From Treponema sp. (GTDB lineage Bacteria; Spirochaetota; Spirochaetia; Treponematales; Breznakiellaceae): a DNA stretch of 13,175 nt. The notes beneath the pieces are model-generated. The model made no database searches. It saw only the letters and a program-made list of their open reading frames with translations, and had not been told where the DNA came from. Positions 1 to 6,910 of this stretch are shown here, one piece after another (position 1 is the stretch's first letter; every line of letters starts with the position of its first letter). Made by a program: the position numbers and the translations under genes. The stretch is taken from positions 1 to 13,175 of the forward strand of contig JAITAI010000202.1 of NCBI GenBank assembly GCA_031284195.1, written 5' to 3'.

Positions 1-1
1 C

Positions 2-73
2 CCTGAACCCTCAGGAGAAACCTTTACCATCACCGAACCCAAGGCTCAAGGGTATACCCTCAAGGAATGGTAA
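2..73 (+). other. Short open tail of unknown origin at window edge
   Basis: A frame open from the window edge reads 23 codons (PEPSGETFTITEP... ending in ...YTLKEW) and stops at TAA 71-73. It could be the C-terminus of a separate upstream gene. It could equally be an upstream part of the dead receptor gene that follows, because it lies in exactly the same frame; in that case the TAA is one of its nonsense codons. I do not recognise the peptide. The sequence to the left of base 1 would settle it. Confidence 0.3.
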
Positions 74-100
74 AACCCCATAGACCATGAGGAATAGCTC

Positions 101-856
101 ATTGTTAAGGGCTTGCCCGGCGTCTTTTTCGGTATAGATTTTCGCAATTATCCCCTGACGTATAACCGATCATAATCAAAGGTCAGACATAGCCTAGGTC
201 AGAAGCCTGTCCCGAACCCTGTGAAAGGGTATACATCGGGGGATAATTGCGTAGATTTTTATCCATATCAAACAGAGGGTTTCTAGGCTCCGCGGAATTT
301 CCTCGAGGTCTAACGGCGGGGGTGGGGCAACTCGGACCTGAAACCCGATGACCGCTGGGGAACAGACCTCGGTGTCGAGTTCCGCTATCAGCAGGTCCTG
401 ACCCTGGAAAGTACCTGTTTCGCCCAGTACATCCGGGACTCCATCCCCTGACCCAAGGTCCTGGAAGGTTTCTGGGAACAGGAGAACATAAGGGAGGCGG
501 CCTTTTCGGCGCAGATACCCGGCTCAAATCGGCCTTTCCCGTGTCCTGGGGGCCGGTCAAGAAGATAAATCACGGCCTCTCGTATCAGTACTTGCGGAGC
601 TACCAGCCCATGCACACCCTGGAGGCCTCCATGGACATTTCCTGGGGAAGTGGTTCCTCCTCCTTTCGGCCCACGACGAAAGCGTCCGCTACTATAGCAC
701 CACCAATACCGAACTTGACCCCTACCTCCTCCTGAATTTCAACGTCAACCAGAACTTGGAGAAGTATGTTACCCTGCGTAATATGCTCAACCAGTCCTAC
801 GAATGCTCCCCTATGCCCTCTTCTCCCTGATCGTGGGTGTCCAGTTCCAGGTATAA
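101..856 (+). pseudogene. Decayed TonB-dependent outer-membrane receptor, C-terminal beta-barrel
   Basis: A broken gene for a TonB-dependent receptor, which in live form imports a ligand such as cobalamin, iron chelates or glycans across the outer membrane. Recognisable pieces appear in order. GF*APRNFLEV lies near 278-313, matching the usual GFRAPTFNELY strand. GNSDLKPDDRWGTDLGVEFRY starts near 326, matching the family's GNPDLKPE. WGPVKKINHGLSYQYL starts near 547, and ELDPYLLLNFNVNQNLEKYV near 712. RNMLNQSYE then PMP lies near 776-817, and the terminal strand VGVQFQV ends at TAA 854-856. The first part, to about base 505, runs in one frame, interrupted by TAG 284, TAA 311 and TGA 449 and by an inserted 109-bp element. 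The frame then shifts near 505, near 648 and between about 800 and 830. Short deletions are also likely, for example between YVTL and RNML. The plug domain is not visible. The ligand cannot be inferred. Confidence 0.8.
143..251. mobile_element. 109-bp MITE-like element with inverted ends and 8-bp target duplication
   Basis: The ends are inverted repeats matching at 22 of 25 positions; both begin CGCAATTATCCCC reading inward (143-155, and the complement of 239-251). The element is flanked by a perfect 8-bp direct repeat TAGATTTT at 135-142 and 252-259. The interior, about 168-226, has no useful ORF, so it is non-autonomous. It interrupts the receptor pseudogene: removing the element plus one copy of the repeat (117 bp) joins ...GVFFGIDF to YPYQTEGF... 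in frame. An 8-bp duplication is made by several IS families (IS66, IS1595, ISL3 and others). I cannot assign the parent family from these ends. Confidence 0.8.
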
Positions 857-861
857 TTTTT

Positions 862-1133
862 CGCAATTATCCCCTTACGTATAACTATCGATTCTTGAAC
901 CTTACCTTTGTTATCTAACTAAATAATTATCCTGGTAGCAAGCCAGGAATTAACGTCTGTGGAGACACATAAGTCCAGAGGAGTAAATGGTTGTAGCCAA
1001 CGTAAACCTCCTTCTCTAGAGGGAATTTTATGCGAAAACCAAGCGCTCCCCCAGAGGCAGTGATCGTTGAAGCAAGAAACAAAGCCACGAGATTAACTAA
1101 CCTGGATGATTTATACGTGAGAGGATAATTGCG
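862..1133. mobile_element. 272-bp MITE-like element, same family as the 109-bp copy
   Basis: Its terminal inverted repeats match each other at 22 of 25 positions and share the start CGCAATTATCC and the inner ACGTATAA with the smaller element. Flanking direct repeats are TAATTTTT (854-861) and TAATTTTG (1134-1141), 7 of 8 identical and similar in composition to TAGATTTT at the other copy. The interior differs from that of the 109-bp element. It holds a 6-bp hairpin (TCCTGG/CCAGGA, 930-948) and a 32-codon ORF (1030-1128). The reverse strand is also open for about 70 codons, from the right end inward to a stop at 927-929. No transposase motif is visible, so this is either an internally deleted IS or a MITE. 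The insertion lies exactly at the receptor pseudogene's stop codon. Confidence 0.8.
1030..1128 (+). other. 32-codon ORF inside the larger element
   Basis: An ATG-initiated frame beginning MRKPSAPPEAVIVEARNK and ending DLYVRG, with its TAA inside the right terminal repeat of the 272-bp element. It may be the N-terminal remnant of a lost element gene or chance. The preceding AGAGGGAATTTT is only a weak ribosome binding site (AGAGGG, 6-9 nt upstream). I recognise no family. The start lying within the element and the stop in its terminal repeat suggest it travels with the element. Confidence 0.25.
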
Positions 1134-1140
1134 TAATTTT

Positions 1141-1181
1141 GTACCTGTCCCGGCTCCTTGAGGTTCAATGGCCGGGAGTAC
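1141..1181 (+). promoter_or_regulatory. Inverted repeat in the ffh leader
   Basis: TCCCGGC (1148-1154) pairs with GCCGGGA (1171-1177) and is flanked by a second pair of arms, GTAC at 1141-1144 and 1178-1181. It lies between the transposon-like element and ffh, about 70 nt before the ffh start. There is no T-run, so it is not a clear terminator. A role in ffh expression is only a possibility. Confidence 0.3.
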
Positions 1182-1249
1182 AAGCCCTGAGGCCTTACCA
1201 GGCAGAGGCGGTCTTGTACCATCCCAGGAGGTGTGAGTACAATACAGGT

Positions 1250-2599
1250 ATGTTAGATAAACTTACCCAGAAAATATCCGATGCCCTTCGGACGATTTCC
1301 GGCAAGGGCGCTATTACGGAAAAAAATATCAATGATGCGGTAGAAACCATCAAGATGGCCCTGCTGGAAGCAGATGTAAACCTGCGGGTAGTCCGGCGCT
1401 TTGTCAATGCCACCCTCGATGAGGCCAAGGGGGAGAAGGTCCTTCGCTCGGTCAATCCGGGACAGCAGTTTATTAAAATCGTCCATGACAAGCTGGTGTC
1501 CTTCCTGGGGGATACGAAACAGGACCTGCACTTGAAGGGGCCAGATACCCTTTCCTGTATCCTCATGCTGGGGCTTCAAGGTTCAGGAAAGACCACCAGC
1601 TCTGCCAAGCTGGCCCTGCGTCTCAAGAAGGAAGGGAGACATCCTTTACTGGTGGCTTGCGACCTGGTCAGGCCTGCAGCTATAGACCAGCTTGCGATTC
1701 TAGGGGATCACGTGGAGGTCCCGGTCTATAAAAAAGCAGGCGCCACCGACAGCGTCCAGGTCTATAAAGAAGCGGTAAACTGGGCGCGGCAGAACCTGAT
1801 CGACACGCTGATCATTGATACCACTGGCCGGCTTCAGATAGATGAACCGATGATGGCCGAACTTTCCCGTCTGAAAAATGCGGCTGCGCCGGATGAACTG
1901 CTCCTCGTGGCGGATTCCATGACCGGTCAGTCCGCAGTGGATATAGCCAAAGTCTTTGATGAAAAGGTCGGCCTTACCGGGGTGGTGTTAACCAAATTCG
2001 ATTCCGATACCCGAGGCGGAGCAGCCTTGTCTCTGAAGACCATCACGGGTAAACCCCTCAAGTTCGTTGGTACCGGGGAAAAACCCGAAGATTTTGAACC
2101 TTTCCATCCGGATCGAATCGCAAGCCGGATCTTGGGTATGGGGGATGTGGTGAGTCTGGTGGAAAAAGCCCAGGCAGTGATCGATCAAAAAGAAGCGGAA
2201 GTCCTGCAAAAGAAGATGGAAAAGGAGACCTTTACCCTGGAGGACTGGCTTAAGCAGCTCCAGTCGATGAAAAAAATGGGTTCCATCCAATCTATGCTGG
2301 ATATGATCCCCGGAATGGCGGGAAAAGTAAGCGAAGAGGATATTAGCAAAGAGGATTTCAAAGCTCAAGAGGCCATATTAACCTCTATGACCCGGAAAGA
2401 ACGGTTGAACCACCTGATCATAGGCCCTTCTCGGCGTTCCCGTATAGCCCGGGGCTCCGGTACCTCGGTGGCGGAAGTAGCCCGGCTCCTCAAAAAATTT
2501 GAAAAGATGCGAAGTATGATGAAAAAGATGACTAAGTTAAACCGAAACCCCGGGGCAGCCCAATCCATGATGGCCCGGATGCAGCCTTGGTTTAAATGA
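1250..2599 (+). CDS. ffh: Signal recognition particle protein Ffh (SRP54)
   Basis: The 449-residue GTPase of the signal recognition particle. It binds 4.5S RNA and signal peptides of nascent membrane proteins and docks with FtsY. The N-terminal four-helix N domain spans about 1-90. The G domain follows with P-loop GLQGSGKT (108-115), DTTGR (190-194), TKFD (248-251; most homologues have TKLD) and GTGEK (274-278). The methionine-rich M domain occupies about 300-449, with SIQSMLDMIPGM and SGTSVAEVARLLKKFEKM, the SRP RNA-binding segment. Length is normal for the family. ATG 1250 is chosen because the N domain starts there. AGGAGGTG at 1226-1233 lies upstream at a long spacing of 16 nt, and no better in-frame start lies between. 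A TTG at 1139 would add 37 residues unlike any Ffh. No rpsP or rimM follows, and the gene seems to be transcribed alone. Confidence 0.97.
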   Translation: MLDKLTQKISDALRTISGKGAITEKNINDAVETIKMALLEADVNLRVVRRFVNATLDEAKGEKVLRSVNPGQQFIKIVHDKLVSFLGDTKQDLHLKGPDTLSCILMLGLQGSGKTTSSAKLALRLKKEGRHPLLVACDLVRPAAIDQLAILGDHVEVPVYKKAGATDSVQVYKEAVNWARQNLIDTLIIDTTGRLQIDEPMMAELSRLKNAAAPDELLLVADSMTGQSAVDIAKVFDEKVGLTGVVLTKFDSDTRGGAALSLKTITGKPLKFVGTGEKPEDFEPFHPDRIASRILGMGDVVSLVEKAQAVIDQKEAEVLQKKMEKETFTLEDWLKQLQSMKKMGSIQSMLDMIPGMAGKVSEEDISKEDFKAQEAILTSMTRKERLNHLIIGPSRRSRIARGSGTSVAEVARLLKKFEKMRSMMKKMTKLNRNPGAAQSMMARMQPWFK

Positions 2600-2600
2600 G

Positions 2601-2628
2601 CCCCCTGAAGGCGGGGGAACATTCCCCC
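2601..2628 (+). terminator. Possible ffh terminator hairpin
   Basis: Directly after the ffh stop, GGGGGAA (2613-2619) pairs with TTCCCCC (2622-2628). The two-base gap would in practice open to a four-base loop. CCCCC at 2601-2605 could compete for the same G-run. No T-run follows, so an intrinsic terminator is only tentative. The rest of 2629-2884 shows no gene. It carries a 9-base direct repeat CTAATTCGG (starting near 2778 and 2808) and otherwise nothing I can name. Confidence 0.35.
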
Positions 2629-2884
2629 AGGTAGTAAATACGGTTTTGACCAAGAGCAAAAGGCCCGCGAAGTAGCCTCATGTACGCTCAAGACCATCCG
2701 TATAATTCGCGGACCCCCTTAGATTCCATCGAACTCCCCTTAATCTCGGGCTGGCAAAGGAACGCTCATGTTTGCTTCTAATTCGGATACATAATGGCTC
2801 ATTCGCCTAATTCGGGAACTCTTTTCCTTTTCGGGTCAATCTTAAGCAGAACCGGTGGGGAGATCGTCCTGGGGGCTAAAGGTT

Positions 2885-4774
2885 TTACGATAGATTTATC
2901 CTTACCTGAGGAGAAGATGCAGGTTTGATGGTGGGATTATCTGGAGTCTTCCGGGAAAACCTACAGGCCCGTAGGGCCGCGTCTTCCGGGAGCGTGGCAA
3001 AGGCGCAGTAGTCTTTCATCTCAATAGCATCCACCAGGCGTCCCGGTACACCGCTGGCCTGCATGAGGAGTTTGGCCACATCCTGGGCAGAAGCGCCGTG
3101 GCGGCGTCCAAGTCCCACATAGACCCGGGTAAAACCGCTGCCTGGAGAAAGAACGTCCCTTTTGGAAGCCCCTCCCCTGCCGAAATGTCGATCTTTCCGG
3201 TGGTCGGATCGTAGGTCTGGTCCGTCGAAATCACGGCGGGAGGAAAAGCGCCGAGTCCCCAGCCGTCCCCGGCCCTCATCCCGGGGCGGGGTTTCTTGAA
3301 ATTCTGTAATAGAACCGTACCGGGAAGGATCCAGCAGATCCCCAAAGGTGAGGGCAATGAGGGCCTCTACTGCCCCTTCGCTGCCTAACTTTTCTATGAG
3401 TTCCCGGCTTACCTGGGCATGAAGGGGGGGAACCGGAGAAAGGCCCTCCCCAGGACCCTCTGGATCCGGAATAAGGGGCAGGGCTGCGTCTTCATTTCCC
3501 GGGAGAGGACTCCAGTCCGTGGGAAGTGCCGCAGTAACAGACAAAAGAATCCGCCTTTTAATGGCCTTCATAACCGATTTTATCTTGGGCACTTTCATCC
3601 ATTCGATTTTAGTACCCAAGGTCCGTTCCATATTACGGGACAAGTGGCTGATCCGGCCCCGTTCTGCAGGTAAGACCAGGCTGATGGCTTTGCCTCGCCT
3701 CCCGGCCCGTCCGGTCCTACCAATGCGGTGCACATAGGTTTCCCGGTCATTGGGGAGGTCCCAGTTTATCACATGGGTAAGCCGTTCAATGTCCAAGCCC
3801 CGGGCAGCCACATCAGTGGCTACCAAGATGGTGGTGATCCGGGAACGGAAACGCCGGAGGGTCCGTTCCCGGGCCTCTTGGGACAGATCCCCATGGATAG
3901 CCTCGGCAGCATAATCCCCTTCAACCAGCCGGCGGGCGAGTTCGTCGGTTCCCGCTTTGGTGGCACAGAAAATAAGGCCGTAGAAGTCATCGGATCCGTC
4001 AATGATTCGCCGGAGCGCTTCCAGCCGGTCTTCCTTCTTGACAACGAGGTAATACTGATCCACTGCCGGTTTTTCATCTTCCAGGGCGCTGTCTTCCAGA
4101 ATTTCCACGTCTCCGATATAGTCCCGGACTATCCTGAGGATCCCTTCGGGCATGGTAGCGGAAAAGAGGGCCACCCGGCGCTCGCTTTTAACCGCCTTAA
4201 GGATCGTCTCCACATCCTCAAAAAAGCCCATATCGAGCATTTCATCTGCTTCGTCTAGGATGCACCAGTCCACTGCAGCCAGGTCCAGGACCTTCCGTTC
4301 CATGAGGTCCATGATGCGGCCCGGGGTTCCTACCACAATTTCGGTACCCCGTTTAAGATCCAGGATTTGATTCCTGATAGAAGAACCACCGTAAACCGCG
4401 GTGATTCGGGGAAAGGGCCTTGTGGTGAGCGAGGCGATTTCTTTAGCAATCTGGAGGGCCAATTCCCTGGTAGGGGTAAGGATGAGGGCCCGCGGGGCGT
4501 GTCCCCCTTGGGTGAGGCGCTCCACCAAGGGTATCCCAAAGGCAGCGGTCTTGCCAGTACCGGTCCTGGCCTTAACAATGAGGTGCCCTGTATCTGCAAG
4601 CAACCGGGGCAGGGCAATCGTTTGAATAGAACTGGGAGCCGTAAAACCCTTTTGGGTTAAGGCGTCAAGTATCACGTCGGATAAACCGAAAGAAGCAAAA
4701 GGATGACAATCTGTAGTCATAGAAGAAGTATAAAGAGGATCGCTCGATAAATACAAGCAGGCGCGTCGATGCAT
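2885..4774 (-). CDS. DEAD-box ATP-dependent RNA helicase with DbpA-like RNA-binding domain
   Basis: A 629-residue RNA helicase of the DeaD/CsdA/DbpA type, acting on structured RNA in ribosome assembly, mRNA decay or cold adaptation. The first RecA domain has the Q motif (FGLSDVIL...SIQ, 29-51), motif I ARTGTGKT (69-76), PTRELA (101-106), TPGR (150-153), DEAD (174-177) and SAT (205-207). The second has ATDVAARGLD (319-328) and HRIGRTGR (349-356). A linker of about 150 residues turns Arg/Gly/Asp-rich (495-545). It leads to a DbpA RNA-binding fold (about 548-609, FTRVYVGLGRRHG...). That domain gives 23S rRNA hairpin specificity in DbpA, but the specificity here is unknown. ATG 4774 has GGGGAG 11 nt upstream. 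A second ATG at 4720 (MTTDCHPF) fits homologue starts but lacks a binding site. The gene is divergent from the GerMN gene. Confidence 0.95.
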   Translation of the reverse strand: MHRRACLYLSSDPLYTSSMTTDCHPFASFGLSDVILDALTQKGFTAPSSIQTIALPRLLADTGHLIVKARTGTGKTAAFGIPLVERLTQGGHAPRALILTPTRELALQIAKEIASLTTRPFPRITAVYGGSSIRNQILDLKRGTEIVVGTPGRIMDLMERKVLDLAAVDWCILDEADEMLDMGFFEDVETILKAVKSERRVALFSATMPEGILRIVRDYIGDVEILEDSALEDEKPAVDQYYLVVKKEDRLEALRRIIDGSDDFYGLIFCATKAGTDELARRLVEGDYAAEAIHGDLSQEARERTLRRFRSRITTILVATDVAARGLDIERLTHVINWDLPNDRETYVHRIGRTGRAGRRGKAISLVLPAERGRISHLSRNMERTLGTKIEWMKVPKIKSVMKAIKRRILLSVTAALPTDWSPLPGNEDAALPLIPDPEGPGEGLSPVPPLHAQVSRELIEKLGSEGAVEALIALTFGDLLDPSRYGSITEFQETPPRDEGRGRLGTRRFSSRRDFDGPDLRSDHRKDRHFGRGGASKRDVLSPGSGFTRVYVGLGRRHGASAQDVAKLLMQASGVPGRLVDAIEMKDYCAFATLPEDAALRACRFSRKTPDNPTIKPASSPQVRINLS

Positions 4775-4785
4775 AATTTTTCGAT

Positions 4786-4841
4786 CTCCCCAAAGGGAAA
4801 TGTTCCAAAATCAAGCCACCCCCTTAAACCCTTTGGGTGGC
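4786..4841 (-). promoter_or_regulatory. Helicase leader with two competing RNA pairings over the ribosome binding site
   Basis: In the minus-strand transcript, GCCACCC (complement of 4835-4841) can pair with GGGTGGC (complement of 4815-4821); TTGATTTT follows. Alternatively CCCAAAGGG (complement of 4829-4837) pairs perfectly with CCCTTTGGG (complement of 4789-4797). The latter includes part of the likely ribosome binding site GGGGAG (complement of 4786-4791). The two pairings share three C residues and exclude each other. This resembles a leader switch or attenuator for the helicase, but it is inferred only from complementarity. Confidence 0.4.
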
Positions 4842-4973
4842 AGGACCAGAGGCAGGATGCCACGGATGTTTGGAAATCCAGTACTGCCTTGAAGACTTGC
4901 GCAGGCGCTTTCTCTTGCACTGCTCCTACTAGACCAGGTTGACCCTTTGGAGGATCCGGCCTATCATATATTT

Positions 4974-5921
4974 GTGACTCCCTCAAGAAAGTATAAATCC
5001 CGGCCATCTTTCTCTTCTAACCAAACCTATAATAGCAATACATCTCGCAGAAATACCGGGAAGTATGATAAGAAACAGGGTCCAAAGCGAAAAGTGTTGA
5101 AGGTCCTTATTTTTTGGTTGCTCTTTTTTATATTTATAAGCTGTCTTTTCTTGATTAATCGGGAACGTATTCGTAATACTATTGAAAACGCCCATTTTCC
5201 GCTGTGGTTTTCTAAGCAGGTGCTTACAGAACAGCGCCAAACTCCGGTACGAGACGAGTACGCTCCTACCCAGGTGGAAGAACTATCCATTAGGAAGGGC
5301 CTTGAACCCTACACCTTTCCCCTGGAAGAGGATCGATTTGAAGCGTCTGAATCCGGGGATGAGCAAAATCCGGTCCCCCGGTTCATCCAGAATAGTACAA
5401 CACCGGAATCTTTCAGCCCTGAAGCAGCAGATTCCGTAGCCCTCTCCGCATCAAATCAGACCTCCGTGACCCTAGCGCCGGCCCAGCCAAGCCCCGAGAC
5501 AGCCCCAAGAACCCGGTCCTTGTATTTTATTCAGCTTGACGCAGAAGGAACCATTCTCCACTCAAAAGTAAACCGAAACCTCCCGCGTTCGGATTTCCCC
5601 TTGACTGATGTCCTGCAAGCCCTCTTGGATGGGCCTAGCCAAGAAGAACAGGACCAGGGCATTATATCCCTGATCCCTGGGGGAACCAAGCTGTTATCGG
5701 TTATCATCCGGCTGGAAACCGCGTATATCAACCTCAGCGAAGACTTCCTGTATACCCCCTATGGATCTGAAGGGTATACTGCCCAATTACAGCAATTGAT
5801 ATGGACGGCAACGGAATTTCCCACCATAAAGGACGTGCAACTGCTCATAGAAGGGCGAAAGCTTGATTATCTGGGGGATATAACCTGGATAGGCAGCCCC
5901 ATAGGGCGGGACTTTTTCTAA
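4974..5921 (+). CDS. Membrane-anchored GerMN-domain protein
   Basis: About 315 residues from GTG 4974. A basic N-terminus (KKQGPKRKVLK) precedes one membrane segment (IFWLLFFIFISCLFLI, about residues 46-61). Then comes a Ser/Pro/Glu-rich linker of about 120 residues. The C-terminal GerMN domain (about 181-306) has the usual pattern SLYFIQLDAEG, then PLTDVLQALLDGP, SLIPGGTKLLSV, AYINLSEDF and a final beta strand. GerMN domains occur in envelope proteins of spore-formers and spirochaetes; the ligand is unknown, and a periplasmic role is likely. The start is uncertain: GGAGG at 4949-4953 is 20 nt from GTG 4974, and a TTG at 4947 would add nine residues. The gene converges on ymdB with only 8 bp between stop codons. 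Confidence 0.85.
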   Translation: MTPSRKYKSRPSFSSNQTYNSNTSRRNTGKYDKKQGPKRKVLKVLIFWLLFFIFISCLFLINRERIRNTIENAHFPLWFSKQVLTEQRQTPVRDEYAPTQVEELSIRKGLEPYTFPLEEDRFEASESGDEQNPVPRFIQNSTTPESFSPEAADSVALSASNQTSVTLAPAQPSPETAPRTRSLYFIQLDAEGTILHSKVNRNLPRSDFPLTDVLQALLDGPSQEEQDQGIISLIPGGTKLLSVIIRLETAYINLSEDFLYTPYGSEGYTAQLQQLIWTATEFPTIKDVQLLIEGRKLDYLGDITWIGSPIGRDFF

Positions 5922-5929
5922 TCTTTTGT

Positions 5930-6727
5930 TCATGCCGAGGCTGAACCTGCTTCCCGGCTAGTAATCCGCTGTATCCAAGCTGCCTTGCCGGTGCTGGCGT
6001 CGATTTTTGCGACGATCCCTTGGAGGACCCCGCTGCCTTGCGCACATTCCAGGCGATACAGTACTTGGCTTCGGGCCCGGTCCAGGCATATACGGGTATC
6101 CATACCGATGATGCTTTCTAAAACCCCGGTCATGCCCAAATCCGTGATGTATCCGGTCCCTTGCGGGAGGACCCGTTCATCTGCGGTCTGGACATGGGTA
6201 TGGGTTCCTGCTAAAAGACTCACCCTGCCGTCAAGATAGTAGGCTAAGGCTTCTTTTTCCCGGGTAGACTCGGCATGGAAATCCACCAGGATGATCTCCT
6301 GATCTAAAGAAGCGGGAATACCGTCAAAGGTTCTAAAGGGACAATCCACAGGAGTCATCAGTTCCCGGCCCTGGAGGTTTACCACAAGCCAAGTCATACC
6401 GGCTTTCTCGAACTTTACCCAGCCCTGTCCCGGGGTTCCCAAAGGATAATTAGCGGGCCGCAGAATCCGGCGATCCCTATCCAGAATTGGCCAAAACTCC
6501 CGCTTTTCCCAAACATGGTTCCCGCTGGTAACCACATCCGCTCCTGCGGCGAGGATCCGGGCTAAGGTGGCTTCAGTGAGGCCAAAACCGTCAGCTGCAT
6601 TTTCCCCGTTTACCACCACCACATCCGCTTCATATTCCTTGATAAGCCCAGGAAGCACCCCTTCCAGTACGGTAAGCCCCGGATTTCCCACCACATCTCC
6701 AATCATCATGGCCCGTAAAAACGCCAT
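5930..6727 (-). CDS. ymdB: YmdB-family metallophosphoesterase (2',3'-cyclic nucleotide phosphodiesterase)
   Basis: A 265-residue member of the YmdB/TIGR00282 family. Family members are dimetal phosphodiesterases acting on 2',3'-cyclic nucleotides (cAMP for B. subtilis YmdB). The conserved metal sites are all present: Asp11 in GDVVGNPG, Asn40/Glu42 in NGEN, Asn70 and the catalytic His71 in SGNHVWE, His151 in DFHAE, and His176 and His178 in AGTHTH. The C-terminal TGYITDLGMTG block (191-201) is also typical. Length matches the family. ATG 6727 is preceded by a G-rich ribosome binding site (AAGGGGGG, 3 nt away). The neighbouring Na/Pi gene is divergent, so the roughly 180 bp between them carry both promoters. 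In other bacteria ymdB often sits beside rny, which is not the case here. Confidence 0.95.
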   Translation of the reverse strand: MAFLRAMMIGDVVGNPGLTVLEGVLPGLIKEYEADVVVVNGENAADGFGLTEATLARILAAGADVVTSGNHVWEKREFWPILDRDRRILRPANYPLGTPGQGWVKFEKAGMTWLVVNLQGRELMTPVDCPFRTFDGIPASLDQEIILVDFHAESTREKEALAYYLDGRVSLLAGTHTHVQTADERVLPQGTGYITDLGMTGVLESIIGMDTRICLDRARSQVLYRLECAQGSGVLQGIVAKIDASTGKAAWIQRITSREAGSASA

Positions 6728-6755
6728 AGTCCCCCCTTTGTATCAGTAATAGGCT

Positions 6756-6785
6756 ATACTACCGTACTTTACGGAGAAACAGCAA
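6756..6785 (-). promoter_or_regulatory. Candidate sigma70-type promoter for ymdB
   Basis: On the minus strand TTGCTG (complement of 6780-6785), an 18-bp spacer and TAGTAT (complement of 6756-6761) precede the ymdB start by about 28 bp. Each hexamer matches the consensus at four positions, so the call is modest. The near-repeat GGCTATA(C/G)TA occurs again on the plus strand near 6828, on the Na/Pi side. Confidence 0.4.
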
Positions 6786-6799
6786 TGAGGACCTGGTTT

Positions 6800-6809
6800 T
6801 TACTAGTAA
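6800..6809. promoter_or_regulatory. 10-bp perfect palindrome between ymdB and the Na/Pi gene
   Basis: TTACTAGTAA is self-complementary and lies in the non-coding stretch shared by the two divergent genes, just upstream of the candidate ymdB -35 hexamer. It may be an operator. A 10-bp AT-rich palindrome can also occur by chance. Confidence 0.2.
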
Positions 6810-6910
6810 CTAAACGGCTTTTCTTATAGGCTATAGTAGTATGCAAGGAAATAAACGTGAGTCCCCACTCACCTTAAAAAAGCGTATTCCCTGAGAAGGA
6901 GGACTCAGTC

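Noticed and set aside
1213..1242. TTGTAC...TACAAT promoter-like pair just before ffh
   Set aside because: The -35 match is poor and transcription would start almost at the ATG, after the ribosome binding site at 1226-1233.
1139..1249. Upstream TTG extension of ffh by 37 codons
   Set aside because: The extra residues do not resemble the Ffh N domain, and the TTG lies in the flanking repeat of the transposon-like element; ATG 1250 begins the conserved domain.
2629..2884. tRNA or small RNA gene between ffh and the helicase
   Set aside because: No cloverleaf arms, GTTCRA loop or promoter-terminator pair could be found on either strand.
3728..4258. 176-codon open frame antisense to the helicase
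   Set aside because: The opposite strand encodes the canonical helicase motifs in the same interval; this is a shadow frame.
4717..5007. 96-codon minus-strand frame over the divergent helicase/GerMN region
   Set aside because: It overlaps both real gene starts, has no family features, and covers the structured helicase leader.
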